Below, in pieces: positions 1 to 7,555 of a DNA stretch of 12,025 bases. Positions within the stretch are counted from its first letter, which is position 1. Every line of letters begins with the position of its first letter. The notes beneath the pieces were generated by a model. That model saw nothing but the letters and a program-made list of their open reading frames with translations, made no database searches and was not told the DNA's origin. The stretch comes from Mobilitalea sp. (GTDB lineage: Bacteria; Bacillota_A; Clostridia; Lachnospirales; Lachnospiraceae). Where the stretch lies: assembly GCA_029974875.1 (NCBI GenBank), contig JARKQP010000338.1, positions 1-12,025 on the forward strand. Direction: 5' to 3'. Position numbers and translations under genes: made by a program.

Positions 1-1
1 A

Positions 2-39
2 TTAAAGTGGCAGGGGCAGACAGGCTCCTGCCACTTTAA
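2..39. terminator. Terminator-like hairpin at the window's left edge
   Basis: A perfect 13-bp inverted repeat pairs 2-14 (TTAAAGTGGCAGG) with 27-39. It extends inward through a G-U pair and two G-C pairs to a 6-base loop at 18-23. The outer pairs are A/T, so the hairpin ends in a short T tract in each direction (TTTAA), which is compatible with a bidirectional Rho-independent terminator. The T tract is short, so termination strength is uncertain. It most likely ends a gene lying left of the window and insulates the regulator gene that follows. Confidence 0.55.
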
Positions 40-63
40 ATCTGGGCATAATAGTGGTATACT
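35..63 (+). promoter_or_regulatory. Sigma-A-type promoter of the GntR/RCK_C regulator gene
   Basis: A -35 box TTTAAA (35-40, 4 of 6 consensus) is followed after 17 bases by an extended -10, TGG-TATACT (55-63). Transcription would start near 70, giving a leader of about 30 bases before the ATG at 101. The -35 box overlaps the end of the preceding terminator stem, a common compact arrangement. Confidence 0.5.
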
Positions 64-66
64 GTG

Positions 67-78
67 TTGTATGTACAA
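67..78. promoter_or_regulatory. Candidate operator palindrome
   Basis: TTGTA-TG-TACAA is a 12-bp palindrome just after the predicted -10 and next to the expected transcription start. GntR-family proteins bind short palindromes as dimers and often repress their own gene, so this is a plausible autoregulatory site. Position and symmetry are seen in the sequence; binding is inference. The upstream GTATAC (57-62) is also palindromic but belongs to the -10. Confidence 0.3.
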
Positions 79-100
79 GATTACCCAGGAGGGACACAAT

Positions 101-742
101 ATGAGTCAGAGAATTGATTCTCCCAGATATATGAAAATTGCATTGGATCTGGCGGGCAGGATATGCAACGGTGAATTTAAGGAAGGAAACAGGATTTTTG
201 GACGTTCCATGCTTGCCAGCGAATATAATGTATCGCCTGAGACGATACGCAGGGCTGTCAACCTGCTGGAGGATATGGAGGTAGTGGTTCCAACCCAGGG
301 CAGCGGGATCCGCATAGCTTCCTTAAGCAACGCATATTCCTTCGTGAAAAAATTCCAGAACAAGGAAACCATACGCTCCCTAAAGAGTGATGTAAAAGTC
401 CTGCTCGCCCAGAAAAAAGAAATTGAAAATACCATTAATGATAAAATAGATAAAATTGTGGACTATTCTGACCGCCTAAAGAACTTAAGCGTCCTCACTC
501 CCCTTGAGATTGAAATTGACGACAGCTCCCAGATCGTTGGCCGCACCGTGACAGATACGAAGTTCTGGCAAAATACAGGTGCAACAATTATTGCCATCAA
601 AAGGAAGGAGTCCCTCATTGTTTCTCCCGGACCCTACGGGGGCTTTGAGAAAGGGGACACTATTTTTGTCGTCGGCGATGTGGACGTGATTGAACGTATC
701 CAAAGCTTTATGAAGGAATTTATACCGGAAAATGTAACCTGA
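101..742 (+). CDS. GntR-family regulator with C-terminal RCK_C (TrkA_C) domain, BusR-like
   Basis: This 213-residue cytoplasmic transcription regulator has an N-terminal GntR winged helix (about 8-72; recognition region around SPETIRRAVNLLEDM and the wing PTQGSGI). A charged, probably coiled-coil linker follows (about 85-130). The C-terminus is an RCK_C domain (about 134-206; LEIEI start, then SLIVSPGP and FEKGDTIFVVGD). This architecture is that of BusR in lactic streptococci, which binds c-di-AMP through RCK_C and represses osmolyte uptake genes. The ligand and role here are inferred from the architecture only. The ATG at 101 is preferred over the in-frame ATG at 71 because AGGAGGG (87-93) is spaced correctly for it and 71 sits at the predicted transcription start. 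No osmolyte or potassium transporter is adjacent downstream, so any such target would lie left of the window or elsewhere. Confidence 0.85.
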   Translation: MSQRIDSPRYMKIALDLAGRICNGEFKEGNRIFGRSMLASEYNVSPETIRRAVNLLEDMEVVVPTQGSGIRIASLSNAYSFVKKFQNKETIRSLKSDVKVLLAQKKEIENTINDKIDKIVDYSDRLKNLSVLTPLEIEIDDSSQIVGRTVTDTKFWQNTGATIIAIKRKESLIVSPGPYGGFEKGDTIFVVGDVDVIERIQSFMKEFIPENVT

Positions 743-882
743 TTTTATCCCAGAGGCTGTTTTTGCCATAAAGGGATAGGGATTGGCTGGATGAAAAGGC
801 AGAGGTATAGAAGGTGCAGCCAGGGACATGTGATAGAAATCTTGAAAGAAAATATTACACTATTTAAGGAAGATAATCGATT

Positions 883-909
883 TTGTAAAGCGGTTCAAGC
901 CCTTATAAT
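883..909 (+). promoter_or_regulatory. Possible promoter of the sensory operon
   Basis: A perfect -10 TATAAT lies at 904-909. The -35 is weak: TTGTAA at 883-888 with a 15-base spacer, or TTTTGT at 881-886 with 17. The leader to the ATG at 988 would be about 70 bases and contains two small hairpins, GGGG/CCCC (916-927) and TCCATC/GATGGA (932-948). The rest of the 743-987 gap shows no convincing gene. Confidence 0.35.
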
Positions 910-987
910 AATTATGGGGAAATCCCCGCATTCCATCTGCCTGATGGAGAAAACCGTGGGAACTCATGGTAAAAAAGGAGAATGAAC

Positions 988-2598
988 ATGTTCAAAGTAT
1001 TGCTGGTGGATGACGAGATTTTAACCAGGGAGGCTATTAGCACGAATATTCCTTGGGAGGACCAGGGGTTCTATCTGGTCGGTGCGGCGGAAAATGGACA
1101 GGATGCAATCGGATATATTGAGAGGGAACGGCCGGATTTGGTCATTACCGATATCTGCATGCCATATATGGACGGATTGGAGCTGGCCAGCTATGTATAC
1201 CGGAAGCATCCTGATACAAAGGTGGTAATACTCAGCGGCTATGATGAATTCGAGTATGCAAGGCATGCCCTGGAATACCATGTGAAGGAATATATTGTGA
1301 AGCCTGTGACCTCCCTTGAGCTGAAGGAGGTTCTAAAAAGGGTAAAGCTCAGCCTGGAGGAGGATGCCAGGCAGAAGGCCCATATAGAGAGGATCCAGGC
1401 AGAATACCAGAAAAATATACCGGTGCTGAGGGAACGGTTCTTAAGAAAGCTGTTGGAAGAAAAATATTCAAAGCAGGATGTATTTGAGCAAATGCAAAGC
1501 CTCGGGATCCAGCTGCGGGGACAGTATTATGCCGTGGCACTGCTGGATTTGGAGGATGCGTCAGAATTTTGTATGATTTACCCGGATCAGGAACAGGATC
1601 TGGTGGACTTTACCATCGGAAACATAGCGAATGAGATTATGGAAGGCAATAAACAGGGAATTATGGTCCATCTGTCCGAGCAAAAAACGGCACTATTATT
1701 TGCCGCAGATGGGGAAGAGGAATTATTGGAGGAGGTAAAGCGGGTCTGCGACAGAATTTTGCAGGCGCTTTGGGATTTCGTAAAGATTAAGGTGAGCGTG
1801 GTGGTCGGGGAGACCGTAAGGGAGCCTTACGGCTGGAGGGATTCCTGCCAAAGCGCGAAGGAAGCGTTGAAGTATAAATTCCTGTCAGAAAAGAAGGATT
1901 ATATCCATGGCGCTGATTTAAAGGAGAGGAAGTATATAAACGGCCATATTCCGGTTCATCACTGGAGTGATAAGCTAAGCCTTTGTATCAAGCTGAACCG
2001 TAAGGAGGAATTGGAGCAGGAAATTGAAGCCCTGTTCTCAGATATCTTAGAGAATTGCTGCCTGAAAAAGGATATCATCCTATATATCCAGAACACGCTG
2101 CTTTCCATCATCATAGCTGTTGAATCTAATGAAAGGGCGGAAAAGGAATATCTGGAGGAGCGGTCTATGATGAAGAAGCTGCCGGATAATAAATATCTGG
2201 AGGATGTAAAAAGCGCATTTATCAATATCTGCTTTAGCATCATGGATAAGGTGGCAGGACAAAAGGAGGGCGAGGGCAGGAGGCAGTCCGTCCTGGCCAT
2301 GGATTATATCGAGAAAAACTATATGGATCCCAACATGTCCCTGAGCATGGTCTGCTCCTATCTGGGTGTCAGTATAAGTTACTTTAGTGTGATATTTAAG
2401 AACCATACAGGAGAGACCTTTGTTGAGGCCCTTACCAGGATCAGGATAGAGAAATCAAAAAAATTAATGGATACTACGGATTACAGGGCGTATGAGATTG
2501 CTGAGCGGGTGGGCTATAAGGATCCCCATTATTTCAGCCTGATATTTAAAAAGGTGACAGGGATGACGCCGTCAGAGTATGCCAAGAGCGGGAGATAG
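988..2598 (+). CDS. Response regulator with AraC-type DNA-binding domain (YesN family)
   Basis: This 536-residue protein has an N-terminal receiver domain (1-120) with acidic pocket D8/D9, phospho-acceptor D55 in VITD followed by MPYMDG, a conserved S83 and K105 in VKP. All receiver landmarks are intact. A central region of roughly 300 residues has no motif I can name, as is usual for YesN-type regulators. The C-terminus (about 430-530) is a two-helix-turn-helix AraC domain, with SLSMVCSYLGVSISYFSVIF and then a second HTH ending IAERVGYKDPHYFSLIFKK. It is probably the output of the kinase encoded next and would activate sugar-uptake genes. ATG 988 is chosen over ATG 982 because AAAGGAG (974-980) leaves one base before 982 but seven before 988. 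It is the first gene of a three-gene operon. Confidence 0.93.
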   Translation: MFKVLLVDDEILTREAISTNIPWEDQGFYLVGAAENGQDAIGYIERERPDLVITDICMPYMDGLELASYVYRKHPDTKVVILSGYDEFEYARHALEYHVKEYIVKPVTSLELKEVLKRVKLSLEEDARQKAHIERIQAEYQKNIPVLRERFLRKLLEEKYSKQDVFEQMQSLGIQLRGQYYAVALLDLEDASEFCMIYPDQEQDLVDFTIGNIANEIMEGNKQGIMVHLSEQKTALLFAADGEEELLEEVKRVCDRILQALWDFVKIKVSVVVGETVREPYGWRDSCQSAKEALKYKFLSEKKDYIHGADLKERKYINGHIPVHHWSDKLSLCIKLNRKEELEQEIEALFSDILENCCLKKDIILYIQNTLLSIIIAVESNERAEKEYLEERSMMKKLPDNKYLEDVKSAFINICFSIMDKVAGQKEGEGRRQSVLAMDYIEKNYMDPNMSLSMVCSYLGVSISYFSVIFKNHTGETFVEALTRIRIEKSKKLMDTTDYRAYEIAERVGYKDPHYFSLIFKKVTGMTPSEYAKSGR

Positions 2599-2609
2599 GA
2601 AAACGGGTG

Positions 2610-4367
2610 ATGGCTGGATTAATGTCAAAATTACTTAAATTTAAAAGTATCCGGACAACGATAGTACTGTCCTTTACGGTGCTTATCGTTTCTGTCGTGC
2701 TTATTTTCGCAACAATATCCTATTCACGGGGAGAAAAGGTGGTGTTTTCCATTGCCACCGACTATGTGACCCAGTTAAACGAACAGATTAACCGCAATAT
2801 TGATACCTATATCTCCTACATGGAGAATGTTGCCCAGCTTGAGATAAACAATGAGGACGTAAAGGAGTATCTCTTCACCTATGCCGACGCCGGCAAAAAG
2901 GAGGTAATCGGGGAGACCATAAGCGCCCAGTTCTCCGTACTCCGCGAGACAAGGCAGGATATCCATAACATCGGTATCATAGGAAGGGATGGAAGCTATC
3001 TGATCAATGACCGGTATGTCACCATGAATGAAAATGTGGACTATCAGAGGATGGAATGGTTCCAGGAGGCTTTGAAGGGAAATACGGTGTTAACCACATC
3101 CCATGTCCAGAATATCGTGGCAGATGATTACCAGTGGGTCGTTACCCTGAGTAATGGGATCACCAACCCGGAAACCGGCGGGCTGGAGGGAGTATTTTTC
3201 ATTGATTTGAATTACAGCCTTATCAGCAGCCTGTGTGAAAGCATTGATTTGAGCAACCGGGGCTATGTATTTATCGTGGATGACCAGGGAAATATTATCT
3301 ATCATCCGAAGCAGCAGCTGATTTACAGCGGTGTAAGGGAAGAAAATATTGAGGAAATTCTCTCAAATAAGGGAGGAAGCTACCTCGCGGCTGACGGGGA
3401 TAAGATATATTTTACAGCAAAATCAGAAAATACTGGATGGACCGTGGTTGGAGTCAGCTATAAGAGCGAGATGATGGAGCAGATGAATGAGACCAGGCGG
3501 ATGTATGTTGTGCTGGCCATCCTCCTGCTGGTGCTGGCGACTGTGCTGGCGGTCATTTTCTCCAATGCGTTGACAAAACCGATCAAGGAGCTGCGCAAAT
3601 CCATGAAGGAGGTGGAGACCGGTAATTTCGACATCCAACTGGAGGATTCGGATGCTATGAATGAAATCGGGCATCTGCAAAATTCCTTCCGGATTATGAT
3701 TTATAAAATACGCCAGCTGATCGAGAACAACAAAGCGGAGCAGGAGGCGAAGAGGAAGAGTGAGCTTCGCGCGCTGCAGGCGCAGATCAACCCGCATTTC
3801 TTATATAATACCCTGGATTCCATCATATGGATGGCGGAAAGCAGCAAGACGGAGGAGGTAATCCAGATGACCTCCGCCCTGTCAAAGCTGCTTAGGAAGA
3901 GCATCAGCAATGAGGATGAGCTGGTGACCGTTGAGCGTGAGATTGATTATGTGAAGGAATACCTGACTATCCAGAAGATGCGCTACCAGGACAAGCTGGA
4001 GTATGAGATCCATGTGGACGAGGAGGTCTTGAAGGTACCCATTGCAAAGCTGGTGCTGCAGCCCCTGGTGGAAAATGCGATTTACCATGGGATTAAGTAT
4101 AAGGAAGGTAAGGGGCTTATCCAGATTACGGGCTTTGTACGCGGGGCTGATGTGGTAATCCAGATTAAGGATAACGGAATGGGCATGGAGGAGGAAAAGC
4201 TCCAAAGCATCCTTGTACAGACCGGTTCCGCCGATTCTAAGAGGGTCGGGGTACAGAATGTCCATAGCCGGCTGCAGTTATACTATGGGAAGGATTACGG
4301 CGTATGCTATGAAAGTAAATTAGGGGAAGGAACCACGGTAAGCATTACGGTTCCCTATCTGCAATAA
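2610..4367 (+). CDS. Membrane sensor histidine kinase, YesM/LytS-like (His_kinase + HATPase_c)
   Basis: This 585-residue protein has a first membrane segment at about 17-37, then an extracellular region of about 260 residues resembling a double Cache sensor domain (it includes GIIGRDGSYLIND and YVFIVDDQGNIIYHP). A second membrane segment follows at about 299-319, then HAMP (about 320-372) with LTKPIKELRKSM. The His_kinase box reads LQAQINPHFLYNTLDSI with the phosphorylated histidine at 396. The ATPase domain has the N box ENAIYHG (488-494) and the G1 box DNGMGM (521-526). All catalytic landmarks are present. The gene begins 11 bases after the regulator stop. ATG 2610 was chosen, but GTG 2607 is equally compatible with the weak AGGA at 2597-2600. 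Ligand input may come directly through Cache or through the binding protein encoded next. Confidence 0.92.
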   Translation: MAGLMSKLLKFKSIRTTIVLSFTVLIVSVVLIFATISYSRGEKVVFSIATDYVTQLNEQINRNIDTYISYMENVAQLEINNEDVKEYLFTYADAGKKEVIGETISAQFSVLRETRQDIHNIGIIGRDGSYLINDRYVTMNENVDYQRMEWFQEALKGNTVLTTSHVQNIVADDYQWVVTLSNGITNPETGGLEGVFFIDLNYSLISSLCESIDLSNRGYVFIVDDQGNIIYHPKQQLIYSGVREENIEEILSNKGGSYLAADGDKIYFTAKSENTGWTVVGVSYKSEMMEQMNETRRMYVVLAILLLVLATVLAVIFSNALTKPIKELRKSMKEVETGNFDIQLEDSDAMNEIGHLQNSFRIMIYKIRQLIENNKAEQEAKRKSELRALQAQINPHFLYNTLDSIIWMAESSKTEEVIQMTSALSKLLRKSISNEDELVTVEREIDYVKEYLTIQKMRYQDKLEYEIHVDEEVLKVPIAKLVLQPLVENAIYHGIKYKEGKGLIQITGFVRGADVVIQIKDNGMGMEEEKLQSILVQTGSADSKRVGVQNVHSRLQLYYGKDYGVCYESKLGEGTTVSITVPYLQ

Positions 4368-4392
4368 GGTGGCATTTGTATTGGAGGGGAGC

Positions 4393-5367
4393 ATGGAGAA
4401 AAGGAAGATATTTATTATTATAGCCGCAGTGCTGATAGCAGCGGCGGGTATAGTATTCACAGTCAAAATAATTGTGGATACGAGGACGGAGATGCCTTAT
4501 GTCATATACATTCCAAAACGAAAATCCGGTACGGATTTTTGGGTTTCCCTGATTGCAGGGGCAGAAATGGCAGCAAAGGAGAATGAGGCGACCCTGGAAA
4601 TAGTGGCGCCGGAGGAGGAGACGGATATTGAGGGGCAAAACAGGCGGATCCTTGAGGCGATTGAGAAAAAACCGGATGTAATCGTGGTTTCACCGAATTC
4701 CCTGGAAAAGAACCTGGAGGTGCTAAAACAGGTGAAGAAAGCCGGAATCAGGCTGATTTATATCGACTCCGTAACCTCGGAGAATATCCAGGATGCAATT
4801 GTTGCTACGGATAATTACCAGGCGGGGAGAAAGATGGGGGAATATGCGAAGAAGAATATAGATAAATCCTCTGTCATCGGTATCGTGTCCCATGTAAAAA
4901 ATTCTTCTACGGCAGAGGAGCGGGAGAAGGGGTTCAGGGATGCCCTGGGGGACTATGCATCCCAGATCGTGGAAGTGGTTTACAGCAATTCAAGTTATGA
5001 CATAGGGTATCAGGAAGCCATGAAACTGTTGGAGAAGTATGATATTGACTGCCTTGCCTGCTTAAATGAGAATTCAGCAGTAGGTGCGGCAAGGGCCGTG
5101 GTGGAAAAGGGACTTGGAGGAGAGATCCTGATGATCGGCTTTGATAATTCCACGGAAGAGATCAAGTTTTTGGAGGAAGGAGTATTTTCTGCCATTGTAG
5201 TGCAAAGAGCCTATAGCATGGGCTATCTTGGGATTGAGACCGCTGTCAAAAGCATCACCCAGGATACCTGGCCTGCGAACATTGATTCCGGCTCCCTGCT
5301 AATCACCAAGGATAATATGTACGACCCGGAAAACCAGGAGGTATTATTCCCGTTCTATGGGAATTGA
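4393..5367 (+). CDS. Membrane-anchored periplasmic-binding-protein-like sugar sensor
   Basis: This 324-residue protein belongs to the ribose/galactose-type binding-protein fold (Peripla_BP_4). One N-terminal hydrophobic segment (about 6-28) follows the basic MEKRK. There is no lipobox cysteine, so it is an uncleaved anchor rather than a lipoprotein. Family landmarks are FWVSLIAGAEMAAKE, PDVIVVSPNS, GIRLIYIDS, ATDNYQAGRKMGEYA and ILMIGFDNS. It starts 25 bases after the kinase gene, in the same operon and away from the transporter. That placement, as in clostridial XylFII-LytS systems, suggests a sugar-sensing partner of the kinase rather than a transport component. The ATG at 4393 has GGAGGGGA (4383-4390) directly upstream, so it is preferred over GTG 4369, which would add eight residues. 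The ligand is unknown. Confidence 0.85.
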   Translation: MEKRKIFIIIAAVLIAAAGIVFTVKIIVDTRTEMPYVIYIPKRKSGTDFWVSLIAGAEMAAKENEATLEIVAPEEETDIEGQNRRILEAIEKKPDVIVVSPNSLEKNLEVLKQVKKAGIRLIYIDSVTSENIQDAIVATDNYQAGRKMGEYAKKNIDKSSVIGIVSHVKNSSTAEEREKGFRDALGDYASQIVEVVYSNSSYDIGYQEAMKLLEKYDIDCLACLNENSAVGAARAVVEKGLGGEILMIGFDNSTEEIKFLEEGVFSAIVVQRAYSMGYLGIETAVKSITQDTWPANIDSGSLLITKDNMYDPENQEVLFPFYGN

Positions 5368-5394
5368 AAGGGACAATAGGAAAAAGACAGCAGA

Positions 5395-5607
5395 AGAAAG
5401 ATAGCAGAAAAGAGTTGACAGAAAAGAGATGGCAGAAAAAAATATACTTATAATGGAAAAAATTATACCTGCTGCAGAGACAACCATACCTATGGCAGGG
5501 AAAAATGTTCCTGCCATAGAGAAAATCCACTTGATATAGAAAAAAATATACTTACCATAGAAAAAAATCCACCTGTTATAGAAAAAAATATATATTTGGA
5601 AAAAAGG
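5395..5607. repeat. Degenerate purine/AT-rich repeat, about 14-bp then 21-bp period
   Basis: After the sensor gene the + strand is strikingly purine-rich and repetitive. From 5395 to about 5440 variants of gayaGCAGAAAAgag recur roughly every 14-15 bases. From 5518 to 5600 units beginning ATAGAAAAAAAT repeat with 20-22-base spacing (about 5518, 5537, 5558 and 5579). In between, a 10-bp perfect hairpin pairs 5490-5499 (CTATGGCAGG) with 5510-5519. No long + strand frame survives. The stretch lies between the last sensor gene and its terminator, so it would be in the transcript's 3' part. Function unknown; it looks like decayed simple-sequence expansion. Confidence 0.55.
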
Positions 5608-5612
5608 ACGAC

Positions 5613-5650
5613 CAGTCTGGCAAAGAGTAGCTGCCAGACTGATTTTTTTT
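5613..5650 (+). terminator. Rho-independent terminator of the sensory operon
   Basis: A perfect 10-bp stem, CAGTCTGGCA (5613-5622) with TGCCAGACTG (5632-5641), has a 9-base loop and is followed by A and eight T residues (5643-5650). This is a textbook terminator for the three-gene sensory operon. It separates that operon's transcript from the transporter operon, so the latter should have its own promoter. Confidence 0.9.
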
Positions 5651-5718
5651 GACAATTTGTGAGGCAAAGAAGGAGAAACCTGCCAGAATAATTTGCACCA
5701 TCCACGGAAGATAATCCA

Positions 5719-5748
5719 TTCAAAACAGGGGGGGATGGCGGCTATAAT
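5719..5748 (+). promoter_or_regulatory. Possible promoter for the transporter operon
   Basis: TTCAAA (5719-5724, weak -35) is followed after 18 bases by a perfect TATAAT (5743-5748). It is the best -10 between the terminator and the ATPase gene. If used, the 40-bp repeat array lies in a long leader of about 290 bases. The spacer includes a run of seven G. A promoter inside or after the array is also possible; only weak candidates are seen there, such as TAGAAT at 6010-6015. Confidence 0.33.
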
Positions 5749-5805
5749 CGAAAGCGTGATGGAAAGGATGCGCGAGGGTAGCATGCTGGGAGGGCGTATC
5801 GCCAG

Positions 5806-5996
5806 ACCGGATCAAGCGGGTCGGGTCAAACAGCTGGATTAAATAAGCCGGATAAGCAGGCCGGGTCAAACAGCTGGATTAAACAAGCCGGATAAGCAGG
5901 CCGGATCAAACAGCTGGATTAAATAGGTTGGATAAGCAGGCCGGATGAAACAGTTGGATCAAGCCAGGCTGAACCAAACAGCCGGATGAAACAGGT
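5806..5996. repeat. 40-bp tandem repeat array upstream of the transporter ATPase gene
   Basis: Three consecutive 40-bp units start at 5821, 5861 and 5901, and a fourth decayed unit starts at 5941. Each unit begins with CGGRTCAAACAGCTGGATT (R = A or G), continues with AAAYAAGCCGGATAAG (Y = C or T) and ends CAGG; the third unit varies to ATAGGTTGG. Units 1 and 2 differ at only two positions. Within each unit a shorter motif close to RGCYGGATNAA recurs about every 13-14 bases and spills over both array ends. A period of 40 is not a multiple of three, so the array is not a repeated protein segment. Its position immediately before 6042 suggests either a regulatory array or a minisatellite in the leader. 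Confidence 0.85.
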
Positions 5997-6041
5997 TAGA
6001 TTGGTAGCTTAGAATGAATTGGTAGAATGGAAGGTGACAAA

Positions 6042-7541
6042 GTGGGAGAAGTAATATTAAAGGCAAAGGAAATAGACAAATCATTCCCCGGTGTGCATGC
6101 CTTGAAAAAAGTCAGCTTTGAGCTGAGAAAAGGTGAGGTACACGCTCTGTTAGGTGAGAATGGTGCCGGTAAATCCACCCTGATGAAAATATTGACGGGT
6201 ATTTATACCAAGGACAGCGGCAATATCGTCTACGAGGGGAAGGAAGTGGATTTTACAAATCCAAAGGATGCCCAGACGGCAGGAATCTCTATTGTCCATC
6301 AGGAATTGAACCTGATTAACCATCTGACGGTGGCCCAGAATATTTTCATCGGGCGGGAGATGATGAGAGGGGAATTCATCAATGACAGGCTGATGAATGA
6401 GGAAGCGGCCAAGCTCTTTAAGCTTCTGAACATAGACATCGATCCGGCGGAGACTATGGGCAACCTTACGGTAGGTAAGCAGCAGATGTGTGAGATTGCA
6501 AAAGCAATATCAAAGGATGCCAAGGTCATCATATTTGACGAGCCGACGGCAGCCCTGACTGATTCGGAGATTGAGAAACTATTCATCATCATACGGGACT
6601 TGAAGGCAAAGGACATGGGAATTGTCTACATCACCCACCGCATGGACGAGATCAAGGTGATTACCGACAGACTGACCGTAATGAGGGATGGGGAATATGT
6701 TGGAACGGCCTATTCCAATGAATGTACCAAGCAGGAGATCATCAATATGATGGTTGGCCGTGTCATTTACGAGGAGCCGAAGCAAAAGAGCAATGTGGCA
6801 AAGGATGCGCCAGTAGTGCTCGAGGTGAGGGATCTGAATGCAGGCAAGATGGTGAAGAATGTAAGCTTCAAGCTGCATAAGGGTGAAATCCTTGGCTTCG
6901 CAGGCCTTATGGGTGCAGGAAGGACGGAAACGGTCCGGGCGGTCTTCGGGGCTGATTCCATTGACAGCGGGGAAATCCTCATCAACAACCAAAAGGTATC
7001 CATAACCAAACCCATTGATGCGGTCCAATATGGTATCGGATATCTTTCCGAGGATAGAAAACGGTATGGAATTATCCTGGATAAGACCATTTCCGAGAAT
7101 ACCACCATGGCATCCCTGGAGAAATTCACAAAAGGGATATTCATTGATAAGAAAAAAGAGGATAAGATCACACAGAAATATGTGGATGACCTGAAAACAA
7201 AAACTCCTGGAATCAGCGCCTTTGTAAAGAATCTGTCCGGCGGCAACCAGCAGAAGGTAGTTATTGCGAAATGGCTGGTCAGAAACTGCGATATCCTGAT
7301 CTTTGATGAGCCTACCAAGGGTATCGATGTCGGTGCAAAGAGCGAGATCTATCATTTGATGAACGAATTAGCGGCAAGCGGAAAATCAATTATCATGATT
7401 TCCTCCGAATTACCGGAGATCCTCCGTATGAGTGACCGGATTGTGGTAATGAGTGAGGGGCGGATCACTGGTGAGTTAAATATTGAGGATGCGACCCAGG
7501 AAGGCATTATGCATGCCGCTACGATAGTAAATGAAGGATAA
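6042..7541 (+). CDS. Sugar ABC transporter ATP-binding protein (MglA/RbsA/XylG type, two NBDs)
   Basis: This 499-residue protein is of normal family length and energises uptake of a monosaccharide-type substrate at the inner face of the membrane. NBD1 has Walker A GENGAGKST (38-46), a signature-like LTVGKQQ (142-148) and Walker B IIFDEPTAAL with D166/E167. NBD2 has a degenerate Walker A, GLMGAGRTE (288-296), with Arg294 where the Lys is expected, a full signature LSGGNQQ (398-404) and Walker B with D422/E423 in DEPTKGID. This asymmetry is typical of the CUT2 family. The GTG at 6042 is preferred because GGAAGG (6029-6034) lies seven bases upstream and homologous proteins begin close to this point. 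The in-frame ATG at 6027 has no ribosome binding site. The stop overlaps an alternative start of the permease gene (TAATG). The exact sugar cannot be told. Confidence 0.93.
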   Translation: MGEVILKAKEIDKSFPGVHALKKVSFELRKGEVHALLGENGAGKSTLMKILTGIYTKDSGNIVYEGKEVDFTNPKDAQTAGISIVHQELNLINHLTVAQNIFIGREMMRGEFINDRLMNEEAAKLFKLLNIDIDPAETMGNLTVGKQQMCEIAKAISKDAKVIIFDEPTAALTDSEIEKLFIIIRDLKAKDMGIVYITHRMDEIKVITDRLTVMRDGEYVGTAYSNECTKQEIINMMVGRVIYEEPKQKSNVAKDAPVVLEVRDLNAGKMVKNVSFKLHKGEILGFAGLMGAGRTETVRAVFGADSIDSGEILINNQKVSITKPIDAVQYGIGYLSEDRKRYGIILDKTISENTTMASLEKFTKGIFIDKKKEDKITQKYVDDLKTKTPGISAFVKNLSGGNQQKVVIAKWLVRNCDILIFDEPTKGIDVGAKSEIYHLMNELAASGKSIIMISSELPEILRMSDRIVVMSEGRITGELNIEDATQEGIMHAATIVNEG

Positions 7542-7555
7542 TGGAGGAGAAAGAA

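Noticed and set aside
791..985. 64-codon + strand frame before the response regulator gene
   Set aside because: It has no good ribosome binding site, lies across the predicted promoter of the sensory operon, overlaps that operon's Shine-Dalgarno region and has no recognisable protein character.
5415..5448. Promoter from TTGACA (5415-5420) with TATACT (5443-5448)
   Set aside because: The spacer is 22 bases, too long for a sigma-A promoter. It also lies upstream of the terminator at 5613-5650.
5649..5677. TTGACA at the end of the terminator T tract as a -35 for the transporter operon
   Set aside because: No -10-like sequence occurs 16-19 bases downstream.
5744..5760. Catabolite-repression (cre) site overlapping the TATAAT at 5743
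   Set aside because: GAAAGCG matches one half of the consensus, but the other half does not match.
5344..5784. 146-codon - strand frame, rich in F, I, Y and W, across the AT-rich repeat
   Set aside because: Its composition is the complement of an A-rich repeat. It passes through the strong terminator at 5613-5650 and into the end of the sensor gene, and it has no family resemblance.
5806..5996. CRISPR array
   Set aside because: The 40-bp units are head to tail with no unique spacers, and there are no cas genes in the window.
6579..7355. 258-codon - strand frame antisense to the ATPase gene
   Set aside because: The + strand ATPase is unmistakable over this range; the antisense frame is a codon-usage shadow.
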